Below, one piece after another: positions 25,658 through 33,786 of a stretch of DNA of 64,000 bases. Every line of letters starts with the position of its first letter. Position 1 is the first letter of the stretch. The stretch is from JAJKIV01 sp036274195 (GTDB lineage Bacteria; Gemmatimonadota; Gemmatimonadetes; Gemmatimonadales; Gemmatimonadaceae). The notes under the pieces were generated by a model. The model did no database searches. It saw only the letters and a list, made by a program, of their open reading frames with translations, and was not told the origin of the DNA. The translations under genes were made by a program, and so were the position numbers. The stretch spans positions 1 through 64,000 of the forward strand of contig DASUGD010000050.1 in the NCBI GenBank assembly GCA_036274195.1, in the 5' to 3' direction.

Positions 25658-27766
25658 CTACAGTATCGACCAGAAATCTCTAATCACGTCGACGGAGAAG
25701 GCCCACCTTCCGTCACGTAATCCTCTCGCCACGTCGAATCGAAGCAGGTCGAACACGGTCAGCAGCCCCACTCCAATCGACGGGTACCACCCGGCTCCGC
25801 GGCTCACGCTGCCCGCCCGTGTCGACGAATCGACGCGCGCCACGTAGGCAACGTGTGCGAACGGAGCGAGCGTTGCGCGGTTGCCCGTGTTTCCGTAACG
25901 GCCCAGCGACAACGCGACGAAGGGGATGGAGAACCTGCCTTCCACCCGCTCGCTCGCCCCGAACCCGCCCACGAGCTCGTGAAACTCGTAGCCTGGTGCG
26001 GAGCTTGGACCCCCAAGAAAGACGAACTCCTGCCGTGGAAGGTCAGGCCCGATGGTGGAGCCGACCGACGTCCCGGTGACGAGTCGGACGCCGCCGAACG
26101 GCCGCTCGGCCTGGACCCCCAGCCACGCCCTGCCGAAAGTCGTTTCCTGGACACCGTTTGCCGCTCCTTCCTCGACGGACGCGTGGGCCACCCGAAACCG
26201 GGCCGAGATCCGCGCCTCGAGGCCGCCAAACGAGAGCGCGGTGGGACGCTCGAATGCGACTTCGACTCTGGGACCATGGAGCTTCCACGCGGCGATCGTT
26301 GGCTCGTATTGGCCCGAAGCCGGCGTCGCGTTGACGCTCAGCGAATCCTGCCACTCGTAGCCGCCGGTCAGCCGCCAACGCCCTCCAAGCCTCTGCCCGA
26401 AGTCCACCGTGACCGAGGCGCCGCGGGCATCATACGGGTCCGTGTAGTCGCTCCCGAATTCCTGCGCGGCAATGGTGTTTCTGAGCAGCGACGTCTCGGG
26501 CTCGTCGCCGGTATCTCGAAAGGACCTGAACACGCGCAGCTGGAGCCCGCTCGCGTCCGCTCGCTGCCAGCTCACGAGAAGCTCGCCCTTCGCTTCGTGA
26601 TCGGAAAAGCCGTAGCGTCCCGCGAGGCGCGACGACAAGCCGTCTCCGAACCGCCTTCCGACTCCGAGACCGAGCGCGAGGCCCTCGACGCGATTCACTC
26701 GCACGAAATCGGAGACCGCGTGCGCGCTGAGCGACGTCTCGCGTGTCCGTGCCAGGGCCGTGGCGCGAACCAGCGAACGCGCCTCCTCCTGGACGCGTCG
26801 GACGTCCTCGTCGGTCGCGACCCGCACATCGGGTGGCAGCGAATCCAGGATCTTCCCTTTCCAGGCGTAGCGTCGCTGCTCGGACACTGGGGCCTGGACG
26901 ATCTCGGGGCCAACGAACTGCCCGCGGGTCAGTCCGCGGTTCACCTGGTAGCAGCAGATCTCCCAGCGGCCACGGATGATGCCGCGGGCCGGGTAGTCGA
27001 GCCACGATCCCGTGCGACGGATCTCGATTTCCTGGCGACGCGGGAGCCAGAACCGGTTGTCGATGAGCGAGTTTTCCAGCACGATCGACACGTCTTCCAG
27101 CTGCTTGTCGATGAGCGCCGCGCGGGTGAAGCTGAACGCCATCCGGACGACTGTCGCCTGATCGCGGTCGATGTACACGGCGCCAACCGCCGCTGGTGCG
27201 CGTTCGTCCTTGGGCTTTACGCGGACTTCCAGGACGTCGATCGTACGGTCGGGAAGGCGGATCTTCAGTGAGTCACTGATGACGTAGTCGTATTGCGCGA
27301 GTCCCTGCCGCGAGAGCGGGTGCGGGACGTCGCGAACCTCGTCGCCCTCTCCGAGCCGGATGATGTTCGGGAAGTTGTTCTGAACGATTCCGAGGTGATC
27401 GCGATGGTAGTTGATGTCCGTCGGCAGCAGCAGCGTGTCGCGCCGGCCGATGATGCGCTGCTTGCTGAGGTCGGGCGACCGCCAATAGACTTCCAGCGCG
27501 AGCTCGTCGGCCTTGACGATCTTCGGCGGCTCGGGAAAGCCCTCGCCCACCTGCGCAAGGAAGGTCAGGTAACCGTGCGCGGTTGCCTGGTAGTCCACCA
27601 GGGCCGTGTCTGCCAGTTGGGCCGCGCGGCGCTCGGTTGCGCGTTCTACGAGGGCACGAGATCGCGGGTCGTTCCACGTCTGTGCCGCCGTCGCGCCCGG
27701 GACCAGTGCGACGGCCCCTGAAGCCACCACGACCGCGGCACTGAAAGCCGCGAGAGCTCGAAGCAT
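25658..27766 (-). CDS. Outer-membrane beta-barrel protein (Omp85-like C-terminus)
   Basis: 702 residues from the ATG at 27766. A signal peptide (LRALAAFSAAVVVASGAVALVPGATAAQ) leads into a ~300-residue soluble region, then a long run of alternating beta-strand pattern to the C-terminus. FLGGPSSAPGYEF resembles the GG-x-RGY lid-lock region of Omp85/TpsB barrels. The chain ends FSVDVIRDFWSIL, close to the outer-membrane signal. No POTRA domains are obvious. The frame is open upstream to 29308, but that part is antisense to trpE and not a gene extension. The role (secretion, lipid transfer or other) is unassigned. Confidence 0.75.
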   Translation of the reverse strand: MLRALAAFSAAVVVASGAVALVPGATAAQTWNDPRSRALVERATERRAAQLADTALVDYQATAHGYLTFLAQVGEGFPEPPKIVKADELALEVYWRSPDLSKQRIIGRRDTLLLPTDINYHRDHLGIVQNNFPNIIRLGEGDEVRDVPHPLSRQGLAQYDYVISDSLKIRLPDRTIDVLEVRVKPKDERAPAAVGAVYIDRDQATVVRMAFSFTRAALIDKQLEDVSIVLENSLIDNRFWLPRRQEIEIRRTGSWLDYPARGIIRGRWEICCYQVNRGLTRGQFVGPEIVQAPVSEQRRYAWKGKILDSLPPDVRVATDEDVRRVQEEARSLVRATALARTRETSLSAHAVSDFVRVNRVEGLALGLGVGRRFGDGLSSRLAGRYGFSDHEAKGELLVSWQRADASGLQLRVFRSFRDTGDEPETSLLRNTIAAQEFGSDYTDPYDARGASVTVDFGQRLGGRWRLTGGYEWQDSLSVNATPASGQYEPTIAAWKLHGPRVEVAFERPTALSFGGLEARISARFRVAHASVEEGAANGVQETTFGRAWLGVQAERPFGGVRLVTGTSVGSTIGPDLPRQEFVFLGGPSSAPGYEFHELVGGFGASERVEGRFSIPFVALSLGRYGNTGNRATLAPFAHVAYVARVDSSTRAGSVSRGAGWYPSIGVGLLTVFDLLRFDVARGLRDGRWAFSVDVIRDFWSIL

Positions 27767-27820
27767 GATTTTCGAATATCGCCGGGACTCCAACGGCCAA
27801 CAAGCGCGGTTCGATCCCGC

Positions 27821-29302
27821 GTGACATTCACTCGATTCTGCGAGCTGGCCGCTGAGGGCGGCCTCGTACCCGTGTGGCGCGAGCTCCTGCTCGATACCGA
27901 CACGCCCGTCTCCGCGTTCGCCAAGCTTCGGCGTGGTCCGTTCGCTTTTCTCCTCGAGTCCGCACCCGCCGGCGGCGAGACCTGGTCGCGGTACACGTTC
28001 ATGGGCACGGAGCCTCGAGCCGCCTGGCGCTTTCGCGACGGCGTGGCCGAAGACTGGACGGCGGCCAAGGGATGGCACTCTGCGCGACGGACCGATGATC
28101 CGCTCGCCGATCTCGAGCGCCTCGTCACCGAGTTCGACGCCGTCCGCGTTCCGGAGCTGGGTGCGTTTTGGGGGGGCGCGATTGGCTACTTCGGCTACGA
28201 CATCGTTCGGGCGATCGAGCACCTGCCATCCCCGCCGCCCCGCGGGGTTGAAGCGCCCGACGCGCTGTTCGTCTTCACGCGTGCCGTGGTCATCATCGAC
28301 AACCTGCGATCGCAGGCGCGCATGGTCGTTGGCGTGCCGGTCGCTCGCGGCACGTCCGTGGACGCGCTCCGCGAGTCGTATGACGACGCGCAACGCGAGC
28401 TCGACGAGATCGCGCGGAGGTTGAGCGCGCCACTTCCCCTCCCGCCGCTCACGCTCAAGTACGGCGCGCCGCCCGCGGTTGGGGAATCGACGTACGAGCG
28501 GGGGAAATTTCTGGCCGACGTGGAGCGGATCCGCGAATACATCGTTGCGGGGGATTGCTTTCAGGCACTCCTGAGCCGGCGCGTTCGCGTGCCCCACGAT
28601 TTCTCGTCGGACGCGTTGTATCGTGCGCTGCGTGCGCTCAATCCGTCGCCGTACATGTACCACCTCGTGCTCGACGGCGTGGAGCTCGTGGGAAGCTCGC
28701 CCGAGCTCCTCGTGCGCGTTGCCGACAACCGCGTCACCGTGCGCCCAATCGCCGGGACGCGACCTCGTGGCGCGACGCCGGCGGACGATGAGCGCCTCTC
28801 GGCCGACCTTCTCGCCGACGAGAAAGAGCGCGCCGAGCACGTGATGCTCGTGGATCTGGGTCGCAACGACGTCGGACGTGTCGCGCGTTATGGGACGGTG
28901 TCCGTCACGGAGCTCATGCGCATCGAGAAGTATTCCCACGTGCTCCACATCGTGAGTCAGGTCGAGGGTGAGCTCCGGGACGGTGTCTCCGGGCTGGACG
29001 TGTTTCGCGCGACGTTTCCGGCCGGGACGATGACCGGCGCACCGAAAGTCCGGGCGATGGAGATCATTGATGAGGTCGAGCCGGAGCGGCGCGGACCATA
29101 CGCCGGCGCGGTGGGATACATTGCGGCGGGCGCTCGGCGCATGGATCTGGCAATCACGATCCGGACGTGCGTCATCGCCGACGGCGTTGCGTCGGTCCAG
29201 ACGGGCGCCGGGATTGTCGCCGATTCGGTGCCCGAACGAGAGTGGGAGGAGACCGAGAACAAGGCCCGGGCTCTGCTCACGGCCATCGGGCAGATCCGCT
29301 AA
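27821..29302 (+). CDS. trpE: Anthranilate synthase component I
   Basis: Chorismate-utilising enzyme of 493 residues that makes anthranilate for tryptophan. The N-terminal LLES (44-47) followed by GGETWSRYTF is the tryptophan feedback site and favours TrpE over PabB. The catalytic core has GDCFQALLSRR, PIAGTRPRG, DEKERAEHVMLVDLGRND and FPAGTMTGAPK. It starts at GTG 27821, without a strong ribosome site. No trpG or other trp gene is adjacent; nine bases later comes the FHA-cyclase gene, an unrelated partner. Confidence 0.93.
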   Translation: MTFTRFCELAAEGGLVPVWRELLLDTDTPVSAFAKLRRGPFAFLLESAPAGGETWSRYTFMGTEPRAAWRFRDGVAEDWTAAKGWHSARRTDDPLADLERLVTEFDAVRVPELGAFWGGAIGYFGYDIVRAIEHLPSPPPRGVEAPDALFVFTRAVVIIDNLRSQARMVVGVPVARGTSVDALRESYDDAQRELDEIARRLSAPLPLPPLTLKYGAPPAVGESTYERGKFLADVERIREYIVAGDCFQALLSRRVRVPHDFSSDALYRALRALNPSPYMYHLVLDGVELVGSSPELLVRVADNRVTVRPIAGTRPRGATPADDERLSADLLADEKERAEHVMLVDLGRNDVGRVARYGTVSVTELMRIEKYSHVLHIVSQVEGELRDGVSGLDVFRATFPAGTMTGAPKVRAMEIIDEVEPERRGPYAGAVGYIAAGARRMDLAITIRTCVIADGVASVQTGAGIVADSVPEREWEETENKARALLTAIGQIR

Positions 29303-29311
29303 CTTCACCGC

Positions 29312-30901
29312 ATGGCGTTCAGGCTCGTCAGTTCAGACGGCGATCAGGTATTCGAGCTGAAGCGCGGCGCGGCGCTGACGGTCGGTCGTGCGCTTTCGAG
29401 CGACGTTGCCCTGCTCGACCCGACCGTGTCGCGCCGGCACGCGTCGCTCGTGGCCGATGAATCCGGAATCGAGCTGAACGATCTGGGCTCGAGTAATGGA
29501 ACGTTCGTGAACGGCGCGCGTGTAGAGCACGCACGGCTCTCGGCTGGCGACGTGCTCACGTTCGGCAAGCTGTCGTTCAACGTCAGTGAGAGCCCAGCAT
29601 CCGAGAACGGGGCCGACGGCCAGGGCGTGCGGTACGCTCCCACCATCGTCAGGCAGCGGGCCGTCCCCGACGCGCAACAGGCCTTCGCCGAGGCGCTGCG
29701 GGCGAGCGGGTCGCAGCTCGTGGTGGACGAAACGGCGATCGTCCTGCCTGACGAGCAGCGCGTTCGGCAGAAGCTCGCGCTGCTGCTGGAGGTGTCGAAG
29801 GCGCTCACGCGCGCTCCCGACGTTGCGACGCTGCTCGAGAAAATTGCCGAGATGGTGTTCCAGATCCTCGACGTCGATCGATTCGCGATTCTGCTGCTCG
29901 ACGATCACCAGGATCTCATTCCCAGCATCGCGCGCGATCGCAGTGGCGCGACCCTCGGCCGGACGGTGCCGCTCTCCATCGCGCGGAAGGCGATCGAGGA
30001 GAAGGTCGCGATTCTGTCGGACAATGCGCCGGAGGACGTGCGCTTCAGCGGGTCGATCGTCCACCAGCAGGTGCGCTCGGCCGTCTGCGCGCCGCTGATC
30101 GGGACGGAAAACCGGGTCGCCGGCGTGCTGTACGTGGACAGCCTAACGAGCGCGCACCGCTTCACCGAGGAGGACCTCGACTTCGTGGTCGCGTTTTCCG
30201 GGATCGTGGCCGTCGCGATCGAGAACAGTCGGTTCGCCGAGCGGAGCCGGCACGAGACGCTGGTGCGCAGCAACTTCGAGCGATTCTTCACACCGCGCAT
30301 GGCCGCGCGGATCGCGTCGTCCGCCGACGCCATCCAGCTCGGCGGCGAGCGCCGGTTCGTGTCCGTGCTGTTCGCGGACATCCGCGACTTCACCCCGCTG
30401 TCGGCGGCCATGGCGCCGGACGAGACGGCCTTGCTCCTGACCGAATTCTTCACCGAGATGGTGGAGTGCGTGTTCAGGCACGGCGGGACGCTCGACAAGT
30501 TCATCGGCGATGCCGTGATGGCCCAGTGGGGCGCGCCGATCACGGAGCCTGATGACGCCGACCGGGCGCTCGATGCCGCGGTGGACATGATGCGCTCGCT
30601 GGAACGACTGAACACGCGGTGGCGAGTACAGGGGCGACCGCAGCTTCAGATCGGCATTGGACTGAACTACGGCGAAGCGTTCGCCGGCAACATTGGGTCC
30701 CAACGCCGCCTCGAATTCACCGTCATCGGTGATACGGTCAATACAGCCAACCGGCTCTGCGCGTGGGCCGAAGGTGGAGAGATCCTGATCACGCAGGCGA
30801 TGCGCGATGCGCTCACCCGCTCGCATCCACTCGTGGAGCGGCCGCCCCTCAAGCTCCGCGGGAAGGCGGAGCCGGTTGTCGTCTATCGCGCGCTCGCGTG
30901 A
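29312..30901 (+). CDS. FHA-GAF-adenylate cyclase (class III)
   Basis: 529 residues in three modules. The FHA phosphothreonine-binding domain spans about 1-92 (VGRALSSDV, SRRHA, DLGSSNGTFVNG). A GAF sensor spans about 150-320. The class III nucleotide cyclase catalytic domain spans about 345-525. In the last, metal-binding aspartates lie in LFADIRDFT and FIGDAVMA, adenine-selecting Lys and Asp in LDKFIGD and FTVIGDTVN, and the transition-state Asn/Arg in NTANRL. All catalytic residues appear intact, so it should make cAMP. The FHA domain implies control by Ser/Thr kinase signalling. It lies between trpE and the LPS-core genes. Confidence 0.92.
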   Translation: MAFRLVSSDGDQVFELKRGAALTVGRALSSDVALLDPTVSRRHASLVADESGIELNDLGSSNGTFVNGARVEHARLSAGDVLTFGKLSFNVSESPASENGADGQGVRYAPTIVRQRAVPDAQQAFAEALRASGSQLVVDETAIVLPDEQRVRQKLALLLEVSKALTRAPDVATLLEKIAEMVFQILDVDRFAILLLDDHQDLIPSIARDRSGATLGRTVPLSIARKAIEEKVAILSDNAPEDVRFSGSIVHQQVRSAVCAPLIGTENRVAGVLYVDSLTSAHRFTEEDLDFVVAFSGIVAVAIENSRFAERSRHETLVRSNFERFFTPRMAARIASSADAIQLGGERRFVSVLFADIRDFTPLSAAMAPDETALLLTEFFTEMVECVFRHGGTLDKFIGDAVMAQWGAPITEPDDADRALDAAVDMMRSLERLNTRWRVQGRPQLQIGIGLNYGEAFAGNIGSQRRLEFTVIGDTVNTANRLCAWAEGGEILITQAMRDALTRSHPLVERPPLKLRGKAEPVVVYRALA

Positions 30902-30919
30902 GCGCGCGATCGTGAGCGC

Positions 30920-31678
30920 ATGACGGGGGCACCAGCGGGGTACACGCGATTTCTGCAGGGCACCGCGGATGTCGTCGCCCTCGGCGCCTGCGCGGAGGCG
31001 GTGCGGCGCGCCGTGGCAGCGCGCTCGCTGTATGACTACGCCGCCAACCACCCAGGCCGGCGCGAGCTTCGTGGTCGCGGCGTTGCGTATGCGGTGCCGC
31101 TGCCCGGTGGAGAGACGCGGGTCGTCGTGAGACACTCGCGACACGGTGGGCTGCTCGCGCCGGTGACCGGCGACCGGTTCTTTCCGCCTACGAGAGCGCC
31201 TCACGAGCTGCGTACGGCGCTGCGACTCGCGGAGTCCCACGTCCCCACACCCGAGGTGATTGCGTACGCGACCTACCCTGCCGGCGCGGTGTTTCGACGG
31301 AGCGATGTCGCCACCCGGGAGGTCACGGGCGGCAAGGATCTCGCGGATGTGCTCGCGCGGCCGGACGACGGCGAGGCGCGGTCGATGGCACTCGGAGCCA
31401 CGGCGGAGCTGCTGCGCGCGCTCGAGCGTGCCGGGGCCCGTCACCCCGACCTGAACGTGACCAACGTGCTCATCGTCGCCACCGACGGATGGCCGGCGCG
31501 CGCGCTCGTGCTCGACGTCGACCGTGTGGTATTCGGCGAGCCCGGCGATGCGCGGATCGGTGCGGCCAACGTCAGGCGGCTCCTGCGGTCGGCGCGCAAG
31601 CTTCGCTCGAGCGGGTGGATCACCGCCAGCGAGGACGAGCTCTCGCGTCTCGCCGCTGCCGCGGGGCACGAGGCGTAA
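30920..31678 (+). CDS. Kdo/LPS-core kinase (KdkA-like)
   Basis: 252 residues of the lipopolysaccharide-kinase fold, related to 3-deoxy-manno-octulosonate kinase KdkA and WaaP. The catalytic loop is HPDLNVTNVL (Asp catalytic, Asn metal), followed by the LDVDR magnesium Asp motif. The Gly-rich loop is weak, as in KdkA. Its TAA overlaps the ATG of a family 9 glycosyltransferase (TAATG), which supports a role in phosphorylating inner-core sugar of lipopolysaccharide. Confidence 0.82.
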   Translation: MTGAPAGYTRFLQGTADVVALGACAEAVRRAVAARSLYDYAANHPGRRELRGRGVAYAVPLPGGETRVVVRHSRHGGLLAPVTGDRFFPPTRAPHELRTALRLAESHVPTPEVIAYATYPAGAVFRRSDVATREVTGGKDLADVLARPDDGEARSMALGATAELLRALERAGARHPDLNVTNVLIVATDGWPARALVLDVDRVVFGEPGDARIGAANVRRLLRSARKLRSSGWITASEDELSRLAAAAGHEA

Positions 31679-32724
31679 TGGGCCAGCCGCCGTCGCTCGA
31701 CCGGATCTGCATCGTCATGATGAGCGCCGTGGGCGATGCGGTGCACGTGCTGCCCGTGATCAACGCGCTCAAGCGCGCGCGCCCGGGGTGTCACATCACG
31801 TGGGTGCTGCAGCCCGGGCCGGCGACGCTCGTTCGCGGGCATCCCGCCGTTGACGACATCGTGCTGTTCGACCGCTCGAACGGCATGCAGGCGTTCCTGG
31901 ATATTCGGAGCGAGCTCGCGCCCCGGCAGTTCGACGTCGTGATCAACCTGCAGGTCTACTTCAAGGCGGGAGTCGTCACGAGTTTCACGCGGGCGCCCGT
32001 CAAGCTCGGGTTCGACCGGGCGCGCGCGCGCGACATGAACTGGCTGTTCACGAACCGGAAGATCCCGCCCCACCCGGCGGGGCAGCATGTTCAGGATCAG
32101 TACTTCGAGTTTCTGACGGCGCTCGGCGTGCCGTACGAGCCGGTAACGTGGAACCTGGGCCCATGGCCCCAGGAGCGCGCGTGGCAACAGGAGTTCTACT
32201 CGGCCATCCCAAAGCCGGTGGCGGCGATCGTGGTGGCCACCAGCAAGCCGCAGAAGGACTGGCTGCCGGAGCGGTGGGCCGAGGTCGTCGACCGCCTCGT
32301 CGAGGAGTATGGGCTGCAGCCCGTCCTGGTCGGCGGGCGCTCGGCGCGGGAGCTGCACGCGGAATCGGTGATCATGGCGCGCGCGCGCCACAAGCCGATT
32401 TCGGCGTTAGGCAGCGGCCTTCGCAACCTCGTCGGGATCCTCGACGGGTCGGCGCTCGTGCTCGCACCCGATACCGGCCCGCTTCACATGGCCGTTGCGC
32501 TGGAGCGCCCGGTCGTCAGCCTCATTGGGTACACCAACCCCAAGCGCACGGGGCCCTACCGCCGGTACCACGATCTCATCGTCGACGCGTACGGCGACCC
32601 CGGCGAAGACTACCCGCTGTCGATGGAGACGCGACTCGATCGCATGCCTCGCATTACGGTGCCGGATGTGATGGCGAAGGTCGCAGTGTGGCGGGACCGC
32701 TACGCGAGTCGTGATCGCGCGTGA
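31678..32724 (+). CDS. Family 9 glycosyltransferase (heptosyltransferase-like)
   Basis: GT9/GT-B enzyme of 348 residues, similar to WaaF/WaaC, which add heptose to the LPS inner core. Visible features are MMSAVGDAVHVLPVINALK at the N-terminus, the PxKxWxxxxWA acceptor-lobe motif as KPQKDWLPERWA, and the donor-site DTGPLHMAVAL. The start ATG shares a base with the kinase stop; an open extension back to 31489 is antisense-like sequence inside the kinase gene and is rejected. Its last 71 bases overlap the 3' end of the opposing maf gene. Confidence 0.88.
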   Translation: MGQPPSLDRICIVMMSAVGDAVHVLPVINALKRARPGCHITWVLQPGPATLVRGHPAVDDIVLFDRSNGMQAFLDIRSELAPRQFDVVINLQVYFKAGVVTSFTRAPVKLGFDRARARDMNWLFTNRKIPPHPAGQHVQDQYFEFLTALGVPYEPVTWNLGPWPQERAWQQEFYSAIPKPVAAIVVATSKPQKDWLPERWAEVVDRLVEEYGLQPVLVGGRSARELHAESVIMARARHKPISALGSGLRNLVGILDGSALVLAPDTGPLHMAVALERPVVSLIGYTNPKRTGPYRRYHDLIVDAYGDPGEDYPLSMETRLDRMPRITVPDVMAKVAVWRDRYASRDRA

Positions 32725-33310
32725 CGATCTCGCCGAATCGATACTCCACGCCTACGCGGTCCATGAGGCGCACCATGAGGCCGAGCGCGAGGCCCATCAC
32801 CGCGAAGTAGTCGCCGTCGATTCTCGTCACGATCGTCGCGCCAAAGCCCTGGATCCCGTAGGCGCCGGCCTTGTCCATCGGCTCCCGGGTCGCGATGTAG
32901 CGGGCGATGTCCGGTTCCGAGAGCACTCGGAAGCTCACGTCGACCGACTCGACGCCCGACACGATGACGCCGTCGCGCGCGACGGCGACCGCCGTGAGCA
33001 CGACGTGCTGTCGCCCGGAGAGGCGGCGCAGCATGACACTGGCCTCGGCCTCGTCTCGCGGCTTGCCCAGGATATCGCCGTCGACCACCACGATCGTGTC
33101 GGCCGCGATGATCACGGCGTTAGGCTCACGCGCGGCGACGATGCTCGCCTTCGCTCGCGCCAGGCGTTCCGCATGGGGGCGCGGCTGCTCCGCGGCGAAC
33201 GGGGTTTCGTCGATGTCCGCGGCTGACACGGTGTGCGGAATCCCGATGAGCATCAGGAGCTCGCGGCGCCTCGGCGAGGATGACGCCAACACCACCCGAG
33301 GCGGGGTCAT
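32654..33310 (-). CDS. maf: Maf-family nucleoside-triphosphate pyrophosphatase
   Basis: House-cleaning dTTP/UTP pyrophosphatase, 218 residues. Motifs are LASSSPRRRELL, AADTIVVVDG, the SGRQH loop and EPMDKAGAYGIQGFGA. A ~20-residue Ser/Pro/Arg-rich tail extends beyond the normal end of the family and is coded by the stretch that overlaps the opposing glycosyltransferase gene. The start overlaps dtd as ATGA. It is the last gene of the glmM-glmS-dtd-maf run. Confidence 0.93.
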   Translation of the reverse strand: MTPPRVVLASSSPRRRELLMLIGIPHTVSAADIDETPFAAEQPRPHAERLARAKASIVAAREPNAVIIAADTIVVVDGDILGKPRDEAEASVMLRRLSGRQHVVLTAVAVARDGVIVSGVESVDVSFRVLSEPDIARYIATREPMDKAGAYGIQGFGATIVTRIDGDYFAVMGLALGLMVRLMDRVGVEYRFGEIVTRDHDSRSGPATLRPSPSHPAP

Positions 33311-33759
33311 CGCTCGAGCCAGAGCGTCACGGGGCCGTCGTTGACCAGCTCGACGTCCATCATCGCGCCGAACTCTCCTGTCTCCACCTGAGCACCGGTC
33401 TCGCGGAGACGCTGGACGAACCGCTCGTACAGCGGGATCGCGACCTCCGGTCGAGCGGCGTCGATGAAGCTCGGCCGCCGCCCCTTGCGCGAGTCGCCGT
33501 ACAAGGTGAACTGCGAAACCACGAGCAGGGCCCCGCCGACGTCCGCGAGCGCGAGGTTCATCTTGTCGTCGGCATCGGCGAAGAGTCGGAGACCGGCGAC
33601 TTTTTCGGCCATCCAGTCCACGTGTTCGTCGGTGTCGGTCGCCGTGAATCCGACGAGCAGGACGTAGCCACGTCCGATCTGGCCGGCGACCCGGGGAGCG
33701 GCGCCGGGCGTGCGGATGCGAACCTCGCCGCGGCTGACCCGCTGAAGCAGCACTCGCAC
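33307..33759 (-). CDS. dtd: D-aminoacyl-tRNA deacylase
   Basis: Removes D-amino acids mischarged on tRNA, 150 residues. The active-site motifs are complete: SQFTLYGD with the catalytic Thr, and NDGPVTLWL near the C-terminus, which carries the Gly-cis-Pro that excludes L-amino acids. Opens MRVLLQRVSRGEVRI. Coupled to maf by ATGA and 27 bases behind glmS; the gap contains a GCCTAACG octamer. Confidence 0.95.
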   Translation of the reverse strand: MRVLLQRVSRGEVRIRTPGAAPRVAGQIGRGYVLLVGFTATDTDEHVDWMAEKVAGLRLFADADDKMNLALADVGGALLVVSQFTLYGDSRKGRRPSFIDAARPEVAIPLYERFVQRLRETGAQVETGEFGAMMDVELVNDGPVTLWLER

Positions 33760-33786
33760 GCGACGCCGCTGCGAATAGCGTTAGGC

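Noticed and set aside
27767..29308. The barrel-protein frame stays open upstream for another ~510 codons
   Set aside because: This part is antisense to trpE, which has full family motifs. A signal peptide begins at 27766, so the long frame is a GC-rich shadow.
31489..31677. N-terminal extension of the family 9 glycosyltransferase
   Set aside because: The stretch lies inside the KdkA-like kinase gene in another frame. The ATG at 31678 overlaps the kinase stop and begins the conserved domain.
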